Made by a program: the position numbers and the translations under genes. A stretch of 64,000 nt of DNA from Pseudozyma flocculosa PF-1. Taxonomy: Eukaryota > Basidiomycota > Ustilaginomycetes > Ustilaginales > Ustilaginaceae. Positions 10,149-21,900 of this stretch are shown in pieces (position 1 is the stretch's first letter; each line of letters starts with the position of its first letter). The stretch spans positions 805,509-869,508 of the forward strand of contig NW_006920879.1 of the NCBI RefSeq assembly GCF_000417875.1, read 5' to 3'. Under the pieces are notes generated by a model. The model was not told the DNA's origin. It saw only the letters and a program-made list of their open reading frames with translations, and ran no database searches.

Positions 10149-13100
10149 ATGCCTCCCGCACAGGGCGCATCATCAAAGGGCCGATCCAAGCAGCCCAAGC
10201 TCAGCTTCGCCTCAACCTCGAGCTCAGCAAACTCCCGCCCGCTCAGCGCGACCCCGTCCTTCTCCTTCACCAAGCCTGCATCCTCGAGATCCGAGCACTC
10301 GCCAAGCCCGGCGCCTCTGCCCCTCCAGCACGCCTCGGCCAAAGGCAAGCACAAGCAGCACGAGCCCGCAGCCATCGACCCAGAAGACCTCGGAAGCCAC
10401 CAGGAGCCCACGTCGTCTCTCTGGTGCGACAAACACTCCCCCTCTAGCCTCGCGGAGCTTTCCGTACACAAGCAAAAGGTGCAAGATGTTCAGGGTTGGC
10501 TCAGAGATGCCCTGAGCGGAAACCCGAGGCTGGCAAAATACCGCGTGGGTGTCCGTCGCCGCTGTCTACGCCTGGCCGCAATTCACGCACTTGCCAGACC
10601 CCGCTCTGATCTCAAAATGCTGACTCTCCGCCTGCTCGCACCGCCTGCAGCGGATCCTCGTTCTCACCGGCCCGGCCGGCTCCGGCAAGACCGCCACCAT
10701 AAAGGCCCTCGCCGCTCCCTCTGAGCTCGACTTCGAGATCCTCGAATGGAACACCCAAACGTCGCTCACCAGCGAGCCGTTCGCATCGGCTCGTGAGCGT
10801 CCGCATATCCGACACATGCACATGATGCGATACTCCTTCACTGCTGACCTTTCGTCCCTCGTCACGTACAGCAAATTCCGCGGAGCGCTTCTCGGACTTT
10901 CTGGCACGTGCTGGCCGGTACTCCTCCTTGTCCCTGTCGGCCGCCGGGCCATCTGCTTCACAGTCATCCTCGCAGGGTCGCCTGTCGTCTACTCCTCAGT
11001 CTTCGCAGACATCAACTCGAAGAATCATTCTGGTCGAGGACCTGCCAAACGTCCATCACCAACCGACCAAGGCTGCGTTCAACGCTGCGCTGGAACTCTT
11101 CTTGGCCAAGGCGCTTCCGGTCGCCTCGCCGGCGCAGGGCTCATCAGAGGTCGTTAACTGTCCCATCGTACTCATCATTTCGGAGAGCACGCCGAGGGAG
11201 GACGATGAACGCTGGGCGGGCGAGTCGAGCGGCGGAGGCTGGCGAGATCGACTCGGCGCGATCATGGACGCGCGCACCGCCCTGGACGAGAGTGTTCGCA
11301 GGAGCCCGGCGGTCAGCGAGATTCGGTGAGCAGCAGCCGTCATCGCCGCCATCGGTGTCAGGTCCGATGCGGGCTTCCTGGCGCGAGCCACTCGCTTACG
11401 TTGCATTCTCTTGTCTCGGTGCAGCTTCAATCCCGTGGCGCCCACCATCTTGCTCAAGGGCCTGCGACGCATTGTGGATCTTGAGTTCCCTGCGCAGCAG
11501 TCGACAAGGTCGGCAAAGTCGAGATCGCGCAGCGCCGCCACCGCCGACGAGCCTCCGGGGCGACCGAGCATGCAAACGGTGCAGGCTGTGGCCGACAGTG
11601 GAACGGGGGACATTCGAGCCGCTGTCAACTGCCTGCAGTTTCTGTGCGGCATCCAGACGCCAGAGGCAGGAGCAAAGCGCGACGCGGCAGGCCGTCGAAA
11701 ACCAGCATCTCGCACCTCCGCCAAGTCGAGACTGGCAGCGAGGCAGCTGGCGCTCATCTCCGGGCGAGAATCGTCCCTGGCCCTGTTCCACGCTGTCGGT
11801 CGAGTGCTGTACAACAAGCGTGAGTGGCCCCTGCCTGGATCCGCCGACCACTTCCCCATCTGCTGACATTGCGTCTACGTTGCTCATGTCTCTGACAGGC
11901 TTCGGGGACCCCGGCCAGGAAGCCGAAGAGCAGAAGCTGCGCAAGAAGGCAGCCGCCGCAACTGGGCCCGACCTGTCGGACGACGAATTCGACGAGCACG
12001 AGGCAGAGCTGTCGGCGTTGCGAGAGCGCCTCAACAGAGCGGGACGTGCTCTGACGGGTGTTGGAACGAGCGATTCAGAGCAGCGGAAGAGCTCATATGA
12101 GATGCCATCTCACTATGCTCCGCTGCAGAGGCGAGAGAGCCGCGTCGACGTGCAGGTGAGAGGCTCGAGCGACGCGGATGCGCTCGCCACAAACGCCGGA
12201 CGACCGTGCGCTAACCAGGGGCGAGCTTTTGTTGATCCGCGTACAGGACCTCTGGACGGACCTGCCGGTCGACCCGTCGATGTTTCAGCTCTACCTTCAC
12301 CAGAACTATACCGCCTTTACGACGGATATCGAGCAGTGCTGCGAGATCGCATCCGGCATCAGCGACGCAGACTCGATCCGCTGCACTCGTGAAGAGGTGA
12401 GCATATGGCCGTGTCACTGGTTTCAATGCCCATTGTGGGTTCCGCTGACGCGCCTGTGCGGACATGCTTGCACGCACAACGCCATAGTACCGGCACGCTG
12501 CTTTGCTGTCGCACTACGGCTTCCTGGTGACGGTGCAATCGACGCTGCTGCACCTGCCGTCTCCCGTGCCGCGCCGGAACCAGAAGCTGGGCAAGGCGGC
12601 TTTCTGGGAGGTACGCAACAAGACGCGCGAGATGGACGACCTGGTGGATGATGCCAAGCAGTACCTGGCCGAGGGCTTTGGAGGGCTGGACCCGCTCAAG
12701 AGGCAGACGAGCAGCTTTGGTCGCGGAGCCGGGTTCCTTTCGACGGCCGACGATCTACTCGACGCCAACCGCAGCGACGCTGGCTTGGGCCAGGAGGGGC
12801 ACAGCTCGCTCATGAGAGCCGACCGCCTGACGCTGGCGACCGAGATAGTGCCGTTGCTGGTCAAGGTGCAAGGCGGCGCTGGTGAGTTTCGGAACCGGCT
12901 GTTCGACGTGGTATCCGACGAGCCCTGGTCTGCGCCTTCCCTGACATGCCCTTTCCCCTCTCTCTTTAATGGACGTCCGCTGCAAGCAGGGGCTAACGAG
13001 GAAAGGAGCCGCAGGCTGCCAGACTGCTTTGCGCGGATCGCGCGGATGCGATTCGAGTGGGCGGGCATTTCGGACACGGCGGAGCGCAATCTCGAGGAGC

Positions 13101-13306
13101 ACGAGATTGAGCATCGCGTAGAGGAGCCTGCGGGCGAAGACGACATTGGCCCGCCGCCGCCGTCGTCTCAGCAACGTGTTGCGATGCCAGCGGACGAGGG
13201 CCTCGGCGGATGGCAACCCGACCAGGTGGCGGCGTTGACTGGAGGTGAGGAGGCAGAAGGCGAGCGCCTCTACCTGTCGGATGACGATATCGAGGAGTAC
13301 TCGTAA
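10149..13306 (+). CDS. RAD17: Checkpoint clamp loader Rad17 (Rad24)
   Basis: Eight exons: 10149-10544, 10651-10792, 10872-11325, 11425-11819, 11899-12155, 12247-12396, 12488-12881 and 12990-13306, giving 834 aa (human RAD17 is 681). The disordered Ser-rich N-terminus carries a PIP-like KQPKLSF segment. LWCDKHSPSSLAELSVHKQK then opens the clamp-loader module. Walker A is GPAGSGKT at residues 139-146, followed by FEILEWN; Walker B is IILVEDLPN. The acidic end is LSDDDIEEYS. Rad17 replaces Rfc1 in an RFC-like complex that loads the 9-1-1 clamp at DNA damage. Intron 1 has a weaker GTGGGT donor. The last intron (12882-12989, 108 nt) has no stop and keeps frame, so a 36-residue retained form is possible. 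Confidence 0.87.
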
Positions 13307-14392
13307 CGTGGCGGCCCGCGCAGCAATCGACCTACTGTAGCCTGCGCTGATCGTGACGGCGGCAGGGCCAGCTGCGGAACGGAGCGAAGAGGCTCAACGT
13401 GGGGGCCACCGGCCATGACGAGCGTGGGCGAGGAGGAATGGACCGGCCGGTCCCCGGTTCGCCGTCGTCCTGGACAGCGCAGTGGCGCGCCCATATTATT
13501 GCTGGAGCCGTGGCAGGCCGACGCCGGTACGTTACGCTGTTTGTTTCGCCCGCAAAAGCGGGGACTGGTGGGGGGCAGCGAGCATGAGAGATCCCCGCAA
13601 TTTCCTCGTTTGGCGGGCCGCAACCAAGTCGCCCCCCTCACCGGTGACTCTGCCTCGCCTCTGCACACGCACTACGGCAATCTCGCGCGCTAGGCAAAGG
13701 GGCGCACCGAGCTTCGACCGCCCTTTGTCCTCCATGTGTGGCATGCTGATACGGGCGTAGGCACACACGCTGCCCTGGTCATGCCGCCTTTCCTTGCTTG
13801 CCAACTACCGTAGCGCCTGCTGCTAGACGAGGGTCGGCTGCCTCTCGCCTCGGCGGTTTCGCCTGCTACGTACCTACCCATGCACCATCGTCCTGGCCTG
13901 GCCGCACCGCCCGGCCGTTGCCACCTCGTCTTGCTGCCCCGACTCGAGCAGTGGGGAAAACGAGACTCGCTGCGCTGCAACACCTGTACTTACATACGAA
14001 CCCCTAGGGCTAGCTACCTATCCGAGCAGCCCCGGACGAAATGACTTGGCGAACAAGGGATGAATCGATCACAGAAGCGGTGCTACCCGAAAGACGATCA
14101 GAACGTGGCATGCCGGCCTCCATTCTCATCGTCGGATCCCAGGCAACCGGCCGTTGCTCGCTACTGCGGCCTGCTCGCTCGCCTCTCGTCGTCGCCTCGC
14201 CTCGTGTAAGGTGCAGCAACCTGGCACCTCTGACGACCTGGACGGCGAGGCAAGCCCACCTCCAATGGTGACCAGCGAGAGCATGCCTATAAAGGTAGAG
14301 CATCCCCACTTGCTCATGCACTACGTTCTGAGCCCGTCCCCCAATCTACGCCCCACCAATCCTCTGTCCTCTGAAACTTTGGACACGCCATC
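13307..14392. other. Intergenic region upstream of the GH5 gene
   Basis: About 1.1 kb with no supportable gene. Only the TATA-like element at 14288 stands out. Confidence 0.5.
14288..14294 (+). promoter_or_regulatory. TATA box of the GH5 gene
   Basis: TATAAAG, 99 bases upstream of the ATG at 14393, in an otherwise GC-rich region. A strong TATA box suits a highly inducible secreted enzyme. Confidence 0.6.
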
Positions 14393-16167
14393 ATGAAGCT
14401 GGCACCCACCTCGTTCGTGCTCTTGGCCGTCTCGCTGCCCGCCGCGCTGGCCACGCCGGCGCTCGACTCGCGCAGCAGGCACAAGGCCAACGCGGTCCGA
14501 GCCAACGACTTTATCCGCGTCGACGGGATGCGGCTCAAGGACAGCCACGGCGAGCCGCACTACCTCACGGGCATGAACTACTGGGCCTGTATGAACCTGG
14601 CCGCCGACGACAGCCTCGGCGGCGAGCATGCGCGCTTCATCAAGGAGCTCGACCAGATGGCCGCCAAGGGCATCAACCACCTGCGCATCATGGCCAGCTC
14701 CGAGGGCAATCCGGAGCCGCAGCCCTTCCGCATGTCGCCGGCGCTCCAAAAGGCGCCGATGCAGTACGAGGAGGGCATCTTTGTCGGCCTCGACCGCTGC
14801 CTCGCCGAGATGGCCAAGCGCGGCATGCGGGCCACCATGACGCTCAACGACCAGTGGCAGTGGTCCGGCGGCTTCGCCCAGTACATGTCCTGGGTCAACA
14901 ACAACGAGCCCATCTCCTACCCGCCCTCGTGGAACCTCACCGCGCCTCCCCAGCGCGGCGAAGGCAAGACGGGCTGGGGCAACTACACGACGACGGGCAG
15001 CTTCAGCGACTACGTCACCTACGGAAACCAGATCTACACCAACCAAAAGGCCGAGCAGATCTACAAGAAGCACATCGAGACGGTCCTCAACCGCCGCAAC
15101 ACGGTCAACGGCCGCCTCTACAAGGACGACGCCACCATCATGACCTGGCAGCTCGCAAACGAGCCCCAGCCCGCCAACCCCTCGTCGTACCTGGGCCCCT
15201 ATAGCCTCGAGTACCCGCCAAACGAGCAGGACCCGCTGATCCCCTGGGTCGACCGCATCTCCAAGTTTATCAAGAAGCGCGCCCCGCGCCAGCTCATCAG
15301 CGTCGGCTTCGAGGGAAAGCAGGGAGAGTGGTTCTGGAAAAAGGTGCACGAGCCCGAGGCGGTCGACTACGTGAGTGGCGCTGTTGCGACGCCGTCCCCG
15401 GCCGGCCGGCCAAGGATGCTGTTCCAGCGCCTGCCCGCTGTCGAGTTCTGTCGCTGACCTCATACCTCTTCTCCGGGGTCGCTCCCTCCCTCTAATCTCA
15501 TTTGCTGCGCAGGGCACTACCCACGCCTGGGTGCAGAACTGGGGCATCTACAACATGACAGACGCCAGCCAGCAGAACCTGGACAAGGCCAAGAGCTTCG
15601 TCGACGAATTCATCGCCAACTCGTCGCGCTGGGCCGCCGATATCAAGAAGCCCGTGCTGCTCGAGGAGGTGAGTGGTCGCGCCGAGACAGTCGGGAGACC
15701 TACGGCATGAGAAGAGATCGGTCGAGCCACAGGCACTGATGCGATCCCAAACATCCGCCTTCATCGCCTGCCCTCCCCCCTCCCCTTTGCAGTTCGGCAT
15801 GGCGCGAGACAACTGGCAGAACGACGAGTCCAAGGGCGAGTACCTGTACGCGTCCAAGGCGACGACGACGCACAAGGACGACTATTTTGAACACCTCATC
15901 GGCCTCGTCGTCGCCGACTACGAGCGCGGCGGAGCCTACATCGGTTCGGCGCCTTGGGCCTACGGCGGCATCTACCGCCCCGAGACGCAGGTGGCCAACG
16001 AGTTTGGCATGGTCTTGGCCGGTGATCCGCCCCACGAGTCGCCCGGCTGGTACGACCTCTACGACACTGACGAGGCTATGAACATTGTCGAGAGGCAGAA
16101 GCGCCGGGTCGACAAGTTCCACCAGAAGCAGTGCGGGGGCAAGCAGGGTGGCGGTAAGCCGCAGTGA
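14393..16167 (+). CDS. Secreted GH5 (subfamily 7-like) endo-beta-mannanase
   Basis: Three exons, 14393-15370, 15513-15668 and 15793-16167, with GTGAGTG donors, giving 502 aa. Residues 1-20 form a signal peptide (LLAVSLPAALA). The fold is a GH5 TIM barrel: YLTGMNYWACMNLA near the start, NHLRIMAS on strand 2, the acid/base glutamate E257 in WQLANEP, and the nucleophile E378 in LLEE-FG, split by intron 2 immediately after the glutamate. Basidiomycete GH5_7 enzymes cut beta-1,4-mannan in plant cell walls; fungal-wall mannan is another possible substrate. Conserved Trp/Tyr residues in the barrel are present and nothing is broken. A short Gly/Lys/Gln tail ends the protein, and no carbohydrate-binding module is seen. 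Confidence 0.87.
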
Positions 16168-17051
16168 GGGGCGAGGTGGGCGGAGCCGTGATGAACAGGC
16201 CGAGACTTTGATGAAGGCATGTATTCGTTACTCGATCCCGTCTTGCTGCAACGTGGATCCCCTTGGTCAAAGGCGACGTGCCGAAGGTAGAGATTGGGAG
16301 ACCGGACACCTACCCTGCGGAGTAGACAGCGGCGCCACACGGGTAGCTCCATGGTATGCTCGTCCGTTTGCTGTGCCGGCCCCTGTGCGAGGTGAGATCT
16401 CAACCAGCGCTTGTACGTCCCCCTCATTCTTGCAGCCTCAACTCGGTCAGAGAGGCGAGGTTGCTGAATCTGAGGAGACGCCAAAGCTGGCCAAGCAGTT
16501 GAAGGGTCAGGGAGCAGCAGCGAGGATGAGGCGGAAGTTTACGTCCCTCGACGAGCTAAGGACGTAGCGGGCACACGGTCGTAGGTGTCATTCGACATGG
16601 ACGGAGAGAAAGAAGTTTGCTTTGGTTCGGATACGGGCGAGCTGGATGAGCGACCATCGAGCTCGCCCTTTGCGGTCTACTACTAACGATGACGAGAACG
16701 AGATGGCTAGTAATACATGGTCCAGCTCCCCTCCGGATCCATTAGGAGACGTCGAGGAGCCAGCCGGGGTTGATCCGCAAGGCTGCAGAGGAGGACCTCA
16801 GTGCAGCCGAGTCGGACGGCATAATGTGTCGGGTTGAGAGGAGGAGAACAAGGTGTCGGTCTTCATAATGTGCTTGATGAGCATAGTGTAAGAAGCGGAA
16901 CGAGAACCTTGATGTGGGTTTAAGCTGTGATATCGAGGTCGGTGTTGTCGAGATGGTGAAAGGTGGAGATCGAGACTAGCGCAAGGGCCACGACGCGGAA
17001 AGGGAGACGCTAAGACATGCAGGGACACTAGGACGGACCGAATGGGCGAGG
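16168..17051. other. Convergent intergenic region
   Basis: 884 bases between the GH5 gene and the sugar phosphate cyclase. No supportable gene, tRNA or repeat. Confidence 0.5.
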
Positions 17052-18458
17052 TCATGCGGCAACAGCCTGGGCGGACTGGGGAACGCCGGCAGCGAGGTTG
17101 ACCGCCTTGCCGTTGGGGACGTCCTTCTTCTGCTGGATGGCGGCGGCCTCGCGCTTCTTCTCCTTGAGGAGCTGCTCGGGGTCAGCGCCGAGGTCACCGG
17201 CATCGGCGTAGGCGTCGAGGCCGACACCATTGCCGCGGCCAATCTGTTGGACGTAGCTCTTGTGGATGTCGAGCACCTTGACAAACTCCTCGTCGCTGAT
17301 GTCGTTGAGGAAGACGCACTTGCCCATCGTCTTGGGGACGACGAAGCGCTGGAGGCCGTCACGGGTCTTCTTGATGGCCTCGTTGGCCTCGAGGAGCAGC
17401 TCGGGGGTGAGCATGGGGTGGTCGACCGTGAGACCGATGCGGCCGGCAAGGCCGAACCACTCGTCGCGCTCCTCGGCCGAGATCAGGCCACGGTGGTGGG
17501 CAAGGGTGACGCAGTAGGCCATGTCGGTGCAGACGGCGTGGCCGTGCCTGAGCGGGGGGAAGGGAGCCAGCTCGAGGGTGGGCGAGATGCCGTGTCCGTT
17601 GGCAATGATGCGGTCCAGGCCAATCTCGTGCAGGTTGGGACTCTCGAGGTCGAGCATGAGCTTGATGGCGTTGCGGCAGATGGTGTCGGCAGCCTCCTTG
17701 AGCTCCTTGGCACCGGGGCCGGTGGCGTTACGGCCGTAGGCGGTGTTGACGAGGTCCTCGCCGTACTTGACGAGCATCTTCCAGGTGTGCGGGTCGGCGC
17801 AGTGGAGGATCTTGACGAGCTCGGCGGTACCGTTGCGGGTCTGGCCGATGGGGAGCGTCTTGAGGAAGTCAAAGTCGAGGAAGGTGTGCATGGGGGCGTG
17901 GTAGGCACCCAGGCGGTTCTTGAGCTTCTTGTGGTTGATGCCGACCTTGATCGAGATGGCGGCGTCGATCAGAGCAATGAGGGTAGTGCCGACGCGGACG
18001 TAGTTGGTGCTGCGGCGGTACGAGGCGCACGCGTAGCCAACGACGTCCGAGGCGAGACCACCGCCGACGACGAGGACGGGCTCCTTGCGGATCAGACCGA
18101 ACGAGTCCATGGCGTCGACAAACGAGAGCATGGTGTCCATGGTCTTGTGCAGCTCGCCGCCCTTGAAAACGTGAAGGGTGGGCTTAATGTTGTGGGAGCC
18201 GAAGTAGGCGTTGATGGCGGAGCCGTAGAGCTCGTTGAGGTTCTCGTCGAGGATGACGAGGACGCGTCCCCACTTCTGGAAGTAGGTAGCGAGGTCCTCC
18301 TTCTGCTGGTCGAAGACGTTGTCGACGAAGCTGTAGGTGTAGTTGAGGTCCTCCTTGCCCTTGACGTGGTAGCCGGGGCCAGTGGCGTTCCTGGTCGCGG
18401 GGACCTCGGAAACGATGGCGTTCATGTCCGAAGACGCAGCACCTCCGCAGCAAGCCAT
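17052..18458 (-). CDS. Sugar phosphate cyclase, DHQ-synthase-like (DDGS/EEVS type)
   Basis: A single exon of 468 aa. The sequence follows the dehydroquinate-synthase fold. A nucleotide-binding half includes GGELHKTMDTML and VVGGGLASDVVGYACASYRR. The KVGINHKKLKNRLGAYHAP segment follows, then a metal-binding C-terminal half with NGTAELVKI and RHGHAV. These variants are those of the C7-cyclitol cyclases, not of AroB or the AROM protein. They act on sedoheptulose 7-phosphate to make 4-deoxygadusol (DDGS, first step of mycosporines) or 2-epi-5-epi-valiolone (EEVS). I favour DDGS because of KNRLGAYHA and NGxAELVKI, but cannot separate the two by eye. No methyltransferase or ATP-grasp partner lies within the window. 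The C-terminal 60 residues are a polar Ala/Lys/Glu extension. A mycosporine would be a UV screen. Confidence 0.8.
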   Translation of the reverse strand: MACCGGAASSDMNAIVSEVPATRNATGPGYHVKGKEDLNYTYSFVDNVFDQQKEDLATYFQKWGRVLVILDENLNELYGSAINAYFGSHNIKPTLHVFKGGELHKTMDTMLSFVDAMDSFGLIRKEPVLVVGGGLASDVVGYACASYRRSTNYVRVGTTLIALIDAAISIKVGINHKKLKNRLGAYHAPMHTFLDFDFLKTLPIGQTRNGTAELVKILHCADPHTWKMLVKYGEDLVNTAYGRNATGPGAKELKEAADTICRNAIKLMLDLESPNLHEIGLDRIIANGHGISPTLELAPFPPLRHGHAVCTDMAYCVTLAHHRGLISAEERDEWFGLAGRIGLTVDHPMLTPELLLEANEAIKKTRDGLQRFVVPKTMGKCVFLNDISDEEFVKVLDIHKSYVQQIGRGNGVGLDAYADAGDLGADPEQLLKEKKREAAAIQQKKDVPNGKAVNLAAGVPQSAQAVAA

Positions 18459-18880
18459 TGTGAATAGGTCGTGAGGGTGGGGAAGAGGGGGGTTGAAACC
18501 GGTGCGTGGGAGTTGTGGGTGGGAGAGAGATCAAGCGAAGTTCCGTTGAAGGACGTGCGAGATATGGAAGCGTTCGTGAGAAGAGAAACGTGAATCGTCG
18601 ATGGGTTGGTTTGTGAGGGGGAAGAGAGACGTAGGATGGAAGATGTTGACAGGGTTCTTATACCTTGAAGTCCGGTACCCTCCGCCGCTGCGGACGTAGG
18701 TATCGCGCTACGGATTGGGACGCAGATGAGGCAAGCGGCGGAGGGCAACGGGGGCTTTGGTGAGATTGTCACGCTGTGCTCCAGTGCCCCGACGGATGGA
18801 CAGACGAGCAGCCTGGACGAGGAGCTACAGTACCGACCCTGATCTGAAAGTGGTGGCCGCCTGTGCAGAGCACCTGCCTG

Positions 18881-18911
<31 letters not shown>

Positions 18912-21900
18912 CATGCTCCCTTGCCGCGCCGAGTTGAAGCCCAGGACTGGGGAGAGGGGAAATGGGGGCGTGCGAGGAGAGAGAGTGGGTGTGAGAGGCG
19001 GGATCGGCGACAGCGAGGCGGCAGTGCGCAAGTCGTGATGGCGAATACGGCCGTTCTTCTCGCCCTGCTCGCCGGCTGCCTCTGCGGTTGCCGGAGGTGG
19101 TGACATGGCCCATGCACTCTGCCGGGTTGGGGCAGAAGGGGAAGGGGGCTCTGCTTACCTTTGCAAGCATGGGCACACGGGCTAATGTGCCTTGTAGTGG
19201 CAGCCATTGTGCGGCAGGAGGAGGGGCGGACGGCGGGGACGCGATGCAGCGGTAGAGAATAGGGAAGGGTCGTGGACGAGCGTGGAGCGGATGTGGCCGT
19301 AGTTTTCCCCCTCCCCCAGATGCACTGTTCGACTTTGGGCCCTGCTCGCTGGCTTGGCTCGACCGTTCTGGCTGGCCCCGGCTGGCTGGCGGCCCCCCGA
19401 GACCCCGGAACGTTTCCTGGGTGCGCTTGGCTCGTCTCGGCAAATATTGGGTCCTGCAATGCGCGATCGGACCTCCCGCCCGGTTGGCAGGCAAGGCAGG
19501 CTAGGGACCAGAAAGGGCCCACATCAAGCCAGCAGGAAGCCGGACTGCTGCCGTTGTAAGCACTTCAGTTGATATAGGTAAGGTAGAAGGCAAAGAGCAG
19601 AGGTTGTGGTCACTCGCTGGTTCGTCATGACCGACGGTCCGACCGACCGACCGACCTTCCTTCTGGAGACGCTCTGGCCTGCCTTCTGGCCGTCGAGCGG
19701 GCGGCGCAAGGTGGAGGGAGGGGCGTGCGGAGCGCCTGGCATGCTCAGCTCGAGCGAGCGACGGCGTTGCGCCGGGGACGTTCCGGGAGCGCGAGCGGGT
19801 CACTTCACAGTACAGTACACTCTCTGGCTGCAAGGCGCTGGACTCGTAGGCAGCTCGTCAGCTGCGACGATGGGGCGGTGCGGGTGCAATTGCGCCCCCA
19901 GGCGGCGACGGTTGCCTCCGCTCCGAAAAGTGTCGATGAAACGCCCAGCGAGTGCTCCACCCCCGTTCGCCACTCGATCCAGCCCTTTCTCGCCGCTAGT
20001 CCGGTGGCGCCGTGCCTTTGGCATGCCTCACGCTCGCATTGACATCGTCTGCGGTGGCTCGAAGGGCAACAGCGACGTATACACGGCTGCTACCTAACTA
20101 CCTGCCAAAATACCGGTGGCCTTGAGTGGAAAGGGCGATCCTCGTCAGCGCCGGCGTTGGTACCAGAGTGGGCGCACAGACAATTTGGGGCTCAGGCGAA
20201 GATCGCCAAGGGGGGCACGTTTCGGCTCCACCCGATCGGCCGGCGCCTCTTTCGGCGACGCCGTCGTCGAGACCCTCTCGCAAGGCGGGGGGTTGGATGT
20301 TGTAAGAAGTGCGGGAAAAAAGACAAGCCATAGATCGACCTGGCCCTTGCCTCTGTGCAATCAACTTGCCGTACAGAACCGTATCGTACCGTACATACAG
20401 TACTCTATCTGTATCCTTCAACCTCGCCCCCTCAGTTGAGGCCTAGTCAGTCATGGTCTAAGTACCTGTACATACGGGACGTGCCTCGAGCTCTGAGAAA
20501 GTCGCCGGCCGCTGCCGTTTCCTGAGATTCCCATCTCCTGCGTGTTGCACAGTCCACCGTGCGTGCGCAGAAAACCAGCATTCGTTGAGGCCAGGAAGTA
20601 TCGCGCAACACACATATGTACGTCTGTAGTCGCCCCTCCCTCTGCGCTCTGCGCTCGGCAAGGGGCTCGCCAGACGCAGCATGCCAGCGCTTGTGTATCT
20701 ACTCGAGACGTTTGATGAGACCTTTCTGCCGCGTGAATCCAGCTCCTTGGACCACCCAAGAGGCAGGTCGGTTGGCCGTAGGTCTTGTACCCAGCCCCAC
20801 GCTCGCCCTCTCTCAGACACGGAGACATCGCTGATCAGTCATGAAGCACCGGACGTGGGCCCTTAATCCCTGGAGCATGTCTGCCGCTTCGCCTCTCACG
20901 TTGGACAGCGGGCGCAGCTTGCTTTTTGAGCTCCAAAGATCCGCAACGCCACACGTACTGTACAATCGTCAAGCGGAGCATCTCGTCCCTGCCCAAGTAC
21001 ATACCGTACCCACCTTACCATACGGAACCTGCTTCGGCCGCCAAGGCATGCTTGGGCTTTTACATACAGTAGGCGGGTGCCCCATCGCACCTTTCGTCAT
21101 ACGGTACAGGTGAGTGGGCAGAGGCTGTTGACCGAGGCCCGGACAGGTGCAGAGTGCGTGTGCCCGAACGAGCAAGATGCTGGCGGAGTTGTGCTCAAGG
21201 CTTGGCTAGCCGACAGGCACCAGCCAACAGAGTCCACTGGCTGGGTCCACCTACGGCTTCTTGCGTGATCAGAACTTGGCGTACTGGTATGTAGCCGTTG
21301 CCGTATGCTGCAACGCACGGGTGAAAGCTGCTGCGCGAGTAGCCCCCCTTGCTCCTTGCTCCTCATCGGTTGGCTGCCGACGAGGCGACACGTCGTCGGT
21401 TGGGATCATGCCCTGGAATCACGAACGGGCCGGGCAGGGCACGCAGGTCGGCTGCCCATCACTTTGCGCATCACACAAATCCGTGCCGTCTTGATATCCG
21501 TCTGCCGGTTGTCTTCGTCTGCGCAAAGGAGGCTCGGACGCCGGGTCCGCCCGATATTTGCGATAGCTCGTCCGTTGGACAGACCGTCGTAGTTACGTAG
21601 GCACTCGACTCTCGACTCTCTGCGGCGAAGGCGACCTTTGCACGAGAGCTCAGCAGCGCTGCCTCCACATGTACCGATGGACGATGGAGGGCGTGGCAGG
21701 ACGACAGCGCGCGGCAACGTATGTACCTACATGTCCGTCGTCTGGTGGCGGTTGGACGGGACATGGACCCTACAGCCCGGCAGCAACATCTGCACGAGGG
21801 GTCCATATTGACTCACGCTTGCAGGCTTCGATGACGACCTGCATCTGGACGACAAAGCAAGCAAGCAAGGGTCCTCGTCGTTCATCACCTCAGCAGGCAT

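Noticed and set aside
17247..18467. Long plus-strand frame opposite the sugar phosphate cyclase
   Set aside because: Mirror frame of a strong codon bias; no domain and wrong composition.
19038..19103. Short peptide with a signal-like core (MANTAVLLALLAGCLCG)
   Set aside because: Stops after 21 codons and no convincing exon continues it.
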